Origin: Bacteroidota bacterium
GTDB taxonomy: Bacteria; Bacteroidota; Bacteroidia; Bacteroidales; FEN-979
Length of the DNA stretch: 11,932 bases
Assembly (NCBI GenBank): GCA_026391755.1
Contig: JAPLDN010000373.1
Coordinates: 1 to 11,932, forward strand
Direction of reading: 5' to 3'
Positions 1 to 4,991 of this stretch are shown here, piece after piece; the stretch's first letter is position 1; each line of letters opens with the position of its first letter. The position numbers were made by a program, and so were the translations under genes. A model generated the notes under the pieces. That model was not told the origin of the DNA. It was given only the letters and a program-made list of their open reading frames with translations, and searched no databases.

Positions 1-1
1 G

Positions 2-361
2 GTTGCACCTCTGAAGGCTGCAGAGGCCAAACCTTCAGTGAAAAAAACGGTCAAGAAGGCCAAGCCGGCCAAGGCTGCTGTTAAAAAAGCTGAACCGGCA
101 GTGAAAGAGAAGCCGAAGAAGGAATCCAAACCGGCGCCGAAAAAGAAAACGAAACCGGCACCTAAGAAGGAAACCAACCCGGCCCCGAAAAAGGAAACCA
201 AACCGGCCCCGGCAGCTCCTCCGGTAGTTAAAGAGGAAAAGCCTGCAGAAGCAAAAAAATTCATAAAACCGGGCCGGCTTGTCGCCGGCCCGGTTCATTT
301 ACAGGAAATTGTGTGCCGGCTATTTCCTATTTCAAATAAATGTTGTAATTTTGCGCCCTGA
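2..361 (+). CDS. C-terminal part of a Lys/Pro/Ala-rich basic protein (5' end outside window)
   Basis: The frame is open from base 2, so the start lies upstream of the window. The visible 119 residues are almost entirely Lys, Ala, Pro and Glu, with an eight-residue repeat of the type KPAPKKET. This resembles the disordered tails of histone H1-like or nucleic-acid-binding proteins, but no folded domain is visible and the protein cannot be named. The literal stop is the TGA at 359-361. The last 30 or so residues change abruptly to a mixed composition with Cys, Phe and Ile, and they are encoded through a perfect 12-bp hairpin (267-295). Removing one A from the A7 run at 253-259 would bring TAA at 264-266 into frame, directly before the hairpin. 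The natural end is therefore probably 266, and the shown tail is probably an indel artefact or a recent frameshift. Confidence 0.6.
   Translation, partial: VAPLKAAEAKPSVKKTVKKAKPAKAAVKKAEPAVKEKPKKESKPAPKKKTKPAPKKETNPAPKKETKPAPAAPPVVKEEKPAEAKKFIKPGRLVAGPVHLQEIVCRLFPISNKCCNFAP
128..211 (+). repeat. Tandem 24-bp repeats encoding KPAPKKET-like units
   Basis: Three imperfect 24-bp units at 128-151, 152-175 and 176-199 are followed by a partial unit at 200-211. They translate as KPAPKKKT, KPAPKKET, NPAPKKET and KPAP. Unit length is a multiple of three, so copy-number change would keep the reading frame. The repeat lies in the low-complexity basic tail of the partial gene. Confidence 0.75.
267..295 (+). 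terminator. Strong GC-rich hairpin, probable terminator of the upstream basic-protein gene
   Basis: A perfect 12-bp stem pairs 267-278 (AACCGGGCCGGC) with 284-295 (GCCGGCCCGGTT) around a 5-base loop. Only a weak T-rich stretch follows (TTCATTTAC), so the U-tract is not classical. A second, weaker inverted repeat (AGGAAAT at 303-309 and ATTTCCT at 322-328) lies just downstream. The position directly after the candidate TAA at 264-266, and before the rpsT promoter, supports a terminator role. Confidence 0.6.
323..353 (+). promoter_or_regulatory. Putative Bacteroidota-type promoter of rpsT
   Basis: TAATTTTG at 346-353 matches the Bacteroidota -7 consensus TANNTTTG. TTTC at 323-326, 19 bases upstream, is a one-mismatch match to the -33 element TTTG. 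Transcription would begin near 356, leaving an A/T-rich leader of about 43 bases with no Shine-Dalgarno sequence. Confidence 0.55.
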
Positions 362-398
362 TTTTTAAAATAAGCACGATAAATTAATAATTCAATCC

Positions 399-659
399 AT
401 GGCCAATCACAGAAGTTCGGAAAAACGCATCAGGAATACTAAAACAAAAAGAACACAGAACCGTTACCAGGGCAGAACGGTGCGTAATGCTGTGAAAAAA
501 TTGCGTGCAACCGAGGAAACAGAAGAAGTTAAGAAGGATTTGCCACAGGTTATCTCCCAGATAGATAAACTTGCAAAGAAGTCAGTAATCCATAAAAATA
601 AGGCTGCCAACCTTAAAAGCAAGCTGATGAAAAAGGCGAATAAGGCAAAAACTGCCTGA
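399..659 (+). CDS. rpsT: 30S ribosomal protein S20
   Basis: This 86-residue, very Lys/Arg-rich protein is a primary 16S rRNA-binding protein of the small ribosomal subunit. It begins MANHRSSEKRIR and has the S20 pattern of an N-terminal basic helix (KRIRNTKTKRTQNRY), a middle helix containing VRNAVKKLR, and a C-terminal segment with the conserved HKNKAANLKSKL stretch (about residues 65-76). The length is normal for the family and the protein appears complete. The ATG at 399 is the natural start, because the MANH opening is typical of S20. It has its own -7 box at 346-353 and so is probably transcribed independently of the basic-protein gene. The stop lies only 10 bases from the end of the convergent GNAT gene, and no clear terminator was found between them. 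Confidence 0.96.
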   Translation: MANHRSSEKRIRNTKTKRTQNRYQGRTVRNAVKKLRATEETEEVKKDLPQVISQIDKLAKKSVIHKNKAANLKSKLMKKANKAKTA

Positions 660-669
660 CAGGATACTG

Positions 670-1644
670 TTAAGACCTTTCTCTTTTCCGCGTCCAGCGA
701 AACCCCCTGAACGATAACCTCTGAATATAGGTTTTTAGATGTCTTTCCTTTTTTCGCGGGTAGATATCATCTATTTTAATCATAATCCCCGTTTCTTCCA
801 CATCACCGAATCCATGATTTATGGAAGTCCCGAATGTACGCATGGTGGAACTGAGGTTCATATAAGCATTTACCAGGGGGGGCACGAATTCTCCGTTCTG
901 CCTCACTTCATGTGTCAGAATTTTATAGTTTTCTTCAAAGGAAGGGGCATTGAAAGTGTTTTGCAAGACTTCCAGGGGAGTCTCGGTTAACAATTGGAAC
1001 TTAGGAGTCAGGAGATGCTCATTATCAGGAAAGAACTTTTGAAGAAAATAGATCACCAGGTCGCGGGCGCTTTTATTATACTGCGGATACATGGTCATCT
1101 TCCCGAAGAAAAACCGTACATCCGGATTCTCAATGATCATCGCTCCGAGTCCGTCCCAGAGATTATCGAGCGAATACATCCCTCTCCTGAGGTTTACCGT
1201 AGGCTGATATTCAGGCTGTACGAACGAGCGGCCCAGTTCAATGGAATACGGCAGGTAATCACGGATAAACTTATGCGAAAATTCAAAAAGCTCAGCCGTG
1301 GCGGAGCTTAAACAGCCGTTGGCAAGGCAGGGAATATCCCTCCCGTGGATAAACCGGTATCCTCCCACTATTTCATGATCGGCAGGATCCCATACAATGA
1401 GCTGGTGAAAGGGTTCGTCCATAACATCAAATTCGTCGATGTCTATAGCTTTACCTGTCCCGCCACCAGCATCCCTGAAAGTGATCTCCCTGAGCCTTCC
1501 AAGCTCCTTCATGAGATTCGGGGAATCGTGGGCGGTGAAAATATAAATCTTGTTCTGTCCGTTATTTGTATTCCTGACAAATTTGGACTCGGTCAGTTCG
1601 GCATCAAGCAAGTGCCTGTCGACAGGAGGAATAATCATTTCCAT
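670..1644 (-). CDS. glsB: GNAT-family lipid N-acyltransferase, GlsB-like (glycine lipid synthesis)
   Basis: This 324-residue protein fits the GNAT-related acyltransferase group often labelled putative hemolysin or ornithine N-acyltransferase-like. Visible family marks are LREITFRDAGGGTGK (51-65), IVGGYRF (92-98), ELGRSFVQPEYQ (136-147) and PPLVNAYMNLS (255-265). In Bacteroides, GlsB transfers a 3-hydroxy fatty acyl chain from acyl carrier protein to glycine. The product is the lyso form, which GlsA then O-acylates to the mature glycine lipid. A GlsA-like gene lies divergently 97 bp away, and that pairing is the main reason for the specific name. An ornithine-lipid (OlsB) role cannot be excluded from sequence alone. 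The gene is complete, and the ATG at 1644 follows a -7 box by about 20 bases. No membrane segment is obvious, consistent with a peripheral enzyme working at the cytoplasmic face. Confidence 0.75.
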   Translation of the reverse strand: MEMIIPPVDRHLLDAELTESKFVRNTNNGQNKIYIFTAHDSPNLMKELGRLREITFRDAGGGTGKAIDIDEFDVMDEPFHQLIVWDPADHEIVGGYRFIHGRDIPCLANGCLSSATAELFEFSHKFIRDYLPYSIELGRSFVQPEYQPTVNLRRGMYSLDNLWDGLGAMIIENPDVRFFFGKMTMYPQYNKSARDLVIYFLQKFFPDNEHLLTPKFQLLTETPLEVLQNTFNAPSFEENYKILTHEVRQNGEFVPPLVNAYMNLSSTMRTFGTSINHGFGDVEETGIMIKIDDIYPRKKERHLKTYIQRLSFRGFRWTRKRERS

Positions 1645-1667
1645 GATAGCAGGATAAGACTCTTGTA

Positions 1668-1675
1668 CAAAAGTA
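1668..1675 (-). promoter_or_regulatory. Putative -7 promoter box of the glsB-like gene
   Basis: On the minus strand the octamer reads TACTTTTG (plus strand CAAAAGTA), a full match to TANNTTTG. It would start transcription near 1665 and give a leader of about 20 bases. No good TTTG -33 element is visible at the usual distance. The identical octamer precedes the carboxyltransferase gene at 4764-4771. Confidence 0.5.
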
Positions 1676-1729
1676 ATAAAAGCAGGGAAACAGTGTTCGG
1701 TAAAAACCCGGGTATATGATCCGATTTCC

Positions 1730-1737
1730 TATTTTTG
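1730..1737 (+). promoter_or_regulatory. Putative -7 promoter box directly before the glsA-like ATG
   Basis: TATTTTTG matches TANNTTTG and ends only four bases before the ATG at 1742. Using the usual Bacteroidota spacing, transcription would begin about two bases before the start codon, giving a leaderless or near-leaderless mRNA. No clear -33 element is seen. Confidence 0.45.
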
Positions 1738-1741
1738 TATT

Positions 1742-2396
1742 ATGACCGAGCAAATTTCCGACATACCTGAAAAGCTGATCAATGTTGAGGGCCTGTTTGC
1801 GGCCAAGAACCCCCGTCTTCTTAAGTTCATTCCCGGATGGTTCATGAGGTATGTTAAGAGAATCATCCACCAGGATGAGGTAAACGGATATATTTTCCGT
1901 AACAGGGATAAGTTCGGACTGCCTTTCGTTGAAGCCATACTTGGGGAATTCGGAGTTACAGTGAAAACCGAAATCGCTGGAATCAAGGCGGTCAACCCGT
2001 TTGACAGCCTGAGGGAGATTATTTCCGACAGCAGGCTTATCATTGCCTCCAATCATCCCCTTGGGGGGCTCGACGGGCTTGCACTTATGAACCAGATCGG
2101 GAAAGTGAGGCCCGATATTGTTTTCCCGGTGAATGACCTCCTGATGAATATCCCGGGACTCCAGCCACTGTTCATCCCTATAAACAAACATGGCAAGAAT
2201 ACCGAAAATTCAAGGATCATCGATGAAACTTTCGCAGGGAGCAAAACATGAAATGATGGAGCAGAAAGGCCAGACAATTACTATAATTACAGGCAGTTTG
2301 ATCCCCTGGCAGTCGTTTGATAAAACCCAAACCGATCTTCAGTGGGCAGAACTGGTAAAGCAAACTGTCTATGGCTTGCCAAAAATGCAATCCTAA
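1742..2396 (+). pseudogene. glsA: Disrupted GlsA-like O-acyltransferase (PlsC family) with internal deletion and frame change
   Basis: The first frame (1742-2251) encodes 169 residues of a 1-acylglycerol-3-phosphate acyltransferase-like protein. It contains KRIIHQDEVN (39-48), NHPLGGLDG (104-112, a His-X5-Asp form of acyltransferase motif I) and the motif II region FIPINKHGKN (144-153). It ends abruptly after DETFAGSK. The family's C-terminal end continues in another frame, from about 2247 to the TAA at 2394-2396, with segments such as EMMEQKGQTITI and TDLQWAELVKQTVYGL. The section expected between them, carrying the FPAG-type motif III and motif IV, is absent. From memory of the family, about 70 residues are missing. 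The frame change implies a loss of 3n+2 bases. GlsA normally O-acylates N-acyl glycine to finish glycine lipids; as written, this copy should be inactive. engB follows after 27 bases and is probably cotranscribed. Confidence 0.8.
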
Positions 2397-2423
2397 AGTA
2401 ACGGCAATCACACATCCGCAAAC

Positions 2424-3014
2424 ATGAACCTGAAATTCATTTCAAGTATTGTAAATCCTAAGGACGGCCCGGCAAACGGTTTGCCCGAATTCGCCTTCAT
2501 TGGCCGTTCCAATGTCGGTAAATCTTCGCTGATCAATATGATCGCAGGCAGGAAAAATCTTGCAAAGACCTCATCGAGCCCGGGAAAGACGAGAACGATC
2601 AACCATTATCTTGAGGAGGAGATGCGGTGTTATATCGTTGACCTGCCGGGTTACGGGTATGCGAAGCTTTCAAAAGTCGAAAAAGCGAAGCTTGAACCTA
2701 TCATCAATACATATATTCTGAAAAGCCCTGCACTCAGGTGTACTTTCGTGCTGATCGACGCAAGGCATGAGCCCCTGAAGCAGGATGCCGAATTCATGAG
2801 CTGGATGATCAGGAATAACAGGCCATTTGTAATACTTTTCACGAAAACCGACAAGCTCTCAAATGCCGAACAAAGAAACCTCCAGTCAAATTATGTGAAA
2901 GGGGTACAGCGTTTTATTCCCCGCTTTGTGCCCGAGATGATAACAACTTCCTCAACAACCCGCCAGGGGAGGGAAGAGATAGAAAGCCTGATAAAAGAAA
3001 TGATGCTTACTTAA
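2424..3014 (+). CDS. engB: Ribosome biogenesis GTP-binding protein EngB (YihA/YsxC)
   Basis: This complete 196-residue small GTPase acts in late assembly of the 50S ribosomal subunit in the cytoplasm. All nucleotide-binding motifs are visible: G1 GRSNVGKSS (27-35), G2 around TRT (56-58) in the SPGKTRTIN switch I stretch, G3 DLPGYGYA (73-80), G4 TKTDK (140-144) and a G5 region TSSTTRQG (175-182). DLPGYGYA and SNVGKSSLIN are diagnostic of EngB. The length is normal for the family. No TANNTTTG box is present in the 27 bases after the glsA remnant, so expression probably comes from the glsA promoter; a polar effect of the glsA lesion is possible. The stop overlaps the end of the convergent biotin-carrier remnant by 8 bases. 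Confidence 0.95.
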   Translation: MNLKFISSIVNPKDGPANGLPEFAFIGRSNVGKSSLINMIAGRKNLAKTSSSPGKTRTINHYLEEEMRCYIVDLPGYGYAKLSKVEKAKLEPIINTYILKSPALRCTFVLIDARHEPLKQDAEFMSWMIRNNRPFVILFTKTDKLSNAEQRNLQSNYVKGVQRFIPRFVPEMITTSSTTRQGREEIESLIKEMMLT

Positions 3015-3180
3015 GCTCAACCAGCAGTTGGTTTTTGGAAACCCTGTCGCCCTGTTTAACATAGATCTTTTTAACCACTGTACTGACAGGGGATAACAGG
3101 TGGTTGTTCATTTTCATTGCCTGGAGGTCCAGCAGGGTTTCACCTTCTTTGACCTTATTTCCATAAGAGGGTGTTCTAAT
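3007..3180 (-). pseudogene. Truncated biotin carboxyl carrier protein, C-terminal biotinyl-domain remnant
   Basis: On the minus strand, after an in-frame TAA at 3183-3181, the frame is open for 57 codons to the TAA at 3009-3007. It reads from the ATT codon at 3180 and contains GNKVKEGETLLDLQ, the biotinylation motif AMKM (residues 21-24), and VVKKIYVKQGDRVSKNQLL. This is the second half of a biotinyl domain, with the lysine that carries biotin. There is no ATG, GTG or TTG start before the domain. The N-terminal region, the linker and the usual PMPG opening strand of the domain are all missing; intact carriers of this type run to about 140-170 residues. It lies 10 bases downstream of the carboxyltransferase stop, where the carrier or biotin carboxylase subunit is normally encoded. 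As written it is not expected to fold or be translated. Confidence 0.8.
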
Positions 3181-3190
3181 TTAAGGACAA

Positions 3191-4738
3191 TCAGAATGGA
3201 GGAACCCCGTGTTTTTTCTTAGGGGCGATCTCGGTTTTATTTTGAGCCAGGGTCAGGGAATGGATGAGGAAGCTCCTGGTTTCCGAAGGTTCTATAACAG
3301 CGTCAACGTAGCCGTATGCAGCAGCAACATAAGGATTTGCAAATTTCTGACGGTATTCTTCTATGAGTTTCTTCCGTGTTTCATCGGGATTATCGGATGA
3401 CTTGATCTCGGAACGGAAAATGATGTTTGCAGCGCCTTCGGGTCCCATGACAGCAATTTCGGCTGTGGGCCAGGCCAGGACAAAATCAGCACGAAGGTGG
3501 TGAGAGCACATCGCGATATACCCTCCGCCATAAGCTTTGCGCAGGATTACCGTAAGCTTGGGCACTGTTGCCTCACTGTACGCATAGAGTACTTTTGCGC
3601 CGTGGCGGATAACCCCTGCATGCTCCTGGTCAATACCCGGAAGGTAGCCCGGCAGGTCAACGAGGGTGACAAGGGGTATGTTAAATGCATCGCAGTAACG
3701 GATGAACCTTGCAGCTTTATCGCTGGAATCCACATCAAGCACACCGGCAAGGACCATCGGCTGGTTTGCCACAAACCCTATTGTCTGGCCGTCAAGCCTT
3801 GCAAAACCTATTACAATATTTGCAGCCCAGTGTTCATGGATCTCGAAAAAATCGGAGTCATCGACCAAAGCCTTGATAACATCCCTCACATCATATGGAG
3901 TCATAGGGTTGGTGGGAAAGATGCTTTCAATTTTATAATGTCTTGATTTGGGCGCTTTCTTTGGGAAAAGCTCGGCTTTTTTATCGTTGTTCCAGGGGAT
4001 AAAACTAACCAGCCTTTTGATCTGATCGAAGCATTCATCCTCACTTTCGGCAAAGAAATGGGCGTTCCCGGTTATCTCGGCATGCACTTTTGCACCCCCG
4101 AGATCTTCCATCGAGATTTCTTCTCCCAGGACAGTCTTGATGACTTCGGGCCCGGTAATGAACATTTTAGAGATCTTGTCCACCACAAACACAAAATCGG
4201 TAAGGGCGGGTGAATATACAGCTCCTCCCGCACAAGGTCCCAGGATCACGCTTATCTGGGGTATCACCCCCGAAGCCTGCGTATTCCTGTAGAAAATCTC
4301 CCCGTACCCGGCAAGCGAATTAACACCTTCCTGTATCCTTGCCCCCCCCGAATCATTGATCCCGATCAGGGGCACCTTCATCTTCATGGCATGATCCATG
4401 ATCTTGGTGATCTTCTTGGCATGCATAAATCCTAATGAACCGCCTGCCACTGTGAAGTCCTGGGCAAAAATGCAAACAGGCCAGGCGTTAATGGAACCGG
4501 TACCGGTAATAACACCGTCACCCGGCAGGTACTTTTTGTCCATGTCGAAGTCCTGTCCGGCATGCTTCACAAAAAGATCATATTCATGAAATGAATTTGG
4601 ATCCAGCAAAGCAAGGATACGTTCACGGGCTGTCATTTTTCCGGATGCTTTCTGCTTTTCAAGGGCTTGTTCACCGCCTCCCTGAAAGGCTTCATTCATC
4701 CTTCTTTTGAGTTCATTGGTCTTGGCTCTTAAACTCAT
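3191..4738 (-). CDS. Acyl-CoA carboxylase carboxyltransferase subunit (propionyl-CoA carboxylase beta / methylmalonyl-CoA decarboxylase alpha)
   Basis: This 515-residue protein has the full length of the PccB/MmdA family. It transfers a carboxyl group between biotin on a carrier protein and an acyl-CoA, interconverting propionyl-CoA and methylmalonyl-CoA. It has two crotonase-fold halves. The N-terminal half contains INDSGGARIQEG (127-138), GPCAGGAVYSP (167-177) and MFITGPEV (192-199). The C-terminal half contains LVDLPGYLPGIDQEHAGVI (359-377), KAYGGGYIAM (401-410) and AEIAVMGPEGAANIIF (426-441). The ATG at 4738 gives the family's usual opening and is preceded by a -7 box. The start of a carrier gene follows but is truncated, and no biotin carboxylase gene is in the window. 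Sequence alone does not separate PccB from MmdA. The remnant carrier's ending suggests a carboxylase to me, but weakly, so no symbol is given. Confidence 0.9.
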   Translation of the reverse strand: MSLRAKTNELKRRMNEAFQGGGEQALEKQKASGKMTARERILALLDPNSFHEYDLFVKHAGQDFDMDKKYLPGDGVITGTGSINAWPVCIFAQDFTVAGGSLGFMHAKKITKIMDHAMKMKVPLIGINDSGGARIQEGVNSLAGYGEIFYRNTQASGVIPQISVILGPCAGGAVYSPALTDFVFVVDKISKMFITGPEVIKTVLGEEISMEDLGGAKVHAEITGNAHFFAESEDECFDQIKRLVSFIPWNNDKKAELFPKKAPKSRHYKIESIFPTNPMTPYDVRDVIKALVDDSDFFEIHEHWAANIVIGFARLDGQTIGFVANQPMVLAGVLDVDSSDKAARFIRYCDAFNIPLVTLVDLPGYLPGIDQEHAGVIRHGAKVLYAYSEATVPKLTVILRKAYGGGYIAMCSHHLRADFVLAWPTAEIAVMGPEGAANIIFRSEIKSSDNPDETRKKLIEEYRQKFANPYVAAAYGYVDAVIEPSETRSFLIHSLTLAQNKTEIAPKKKHGVPPF

Positions 4739-4763
4739 GATTTCGGTTTTTGGCGCAGAGGGG

Positions 4764-4771
4764 CAAAAGTA
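4764..4771 (-). promoter_or_regulatory. Putative -7 promoter box of the carboxyltransferase gene
   Basis: The minus strand reads TACTTTTG, matching TANNTTTG, and would give a start near 4761 and a leader of about 23 bases. A good -33 TTTG is not visible. The octamer is identical to the one before the glsB-like gene. Confidence 0.5.
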
Positions 4772-4859
4772 CGATTATGAAGATGAATAAAGAATGATGT
4801 CTGATCCGGAAATTGATAAATCCATGTCAATAATCGTTTTTAACCCAAAATGAGGCTTC

Positions 4860-4924
4860 CCGCCACATCCTGTAAAAAACCGGAATTCAGACAATTAAAA
4901 CAGTATGTTAGGGTTTTGTGGCGG
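4860..4924. repeat. 8-bp inverted repeat in the gap between the carboxyltransferase and mutS2
   Basis: CCGCCACA at 4860-4867 is the exact reverse complement of TGTGGCGG at 4917-4924, enclosing 49 bases. A CTGT/ACAG pair (4870-4873 and 4900-4903) could form a short inner stem. The gap 4739-4991 has no gene I can support; apart from this repeat, the promoter box at 4764-4771 and the hairpin at 4957-4973, I see nothing in it. Function unknown. Confidence 0.35.
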
Positions 4925-4956
4925 TATTTTCTATTGTGAAAAGAAAAACGTTAAAA

Positions 4957-4973
4957 ATTGTTAAATGAACAAT
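4957..4973 (-). terminator. Possible weak terminator after mutS2
   Basis: ATTGTT (4957-4962) and AACAAT (4968-4973) form a 6-bp AT-rich stem with a 5-base loop, 19 bases past the mutS2 stop. On the minus strand the stem is followed at once by a T-rich run. The stem is short and weak, so the call is tentative. Confidence 0.35.
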
Positions 4974-4991
4974 AAGGGTGAAATGCCGGTC

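Noticed and set aside
104..112. His-X5-Asp instead of His-X4-Asp in the GlsA-like acyltransferase (residue numbers), as a damaged active site
   Set aside because: NHPLGG-D appears to be the normal form in this Bacteroidota group, so it is not evidence of decay; the missing motif III/IV is.
35..298. Arg/Phe-rich antisense open frame in the first 300 bases
   Set aside because: This is what the reverse complement of Lys/Pro/Ala repeat DNA yields; the low complexity is a by-product.
1345..1719. 124-codon open frame antisense to the glsB-like gene and its upstream gap
   Set aside because: It is the shadow of a well-supported GNAT gene, with no domain and no promoter of its own.
2190..2396. Open frame of 68 codons read as a small independent gene
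   Set aside because: Its C-terminal part matches the expected end of the GlsA-like acyltransferase (TDLQWAELVKQTVYGL), while its first part is the glsA N-terminal DNA in the wrong frame. It is a fragment, not a gene.
3007..3014. 8-base tail-to-tail overlap of engB with the biotin carrier remnant as a regulatory device
   Set aside because: Short convergent overlaps are common in compact genomes, and nothing in the sequence suggests a specific function.
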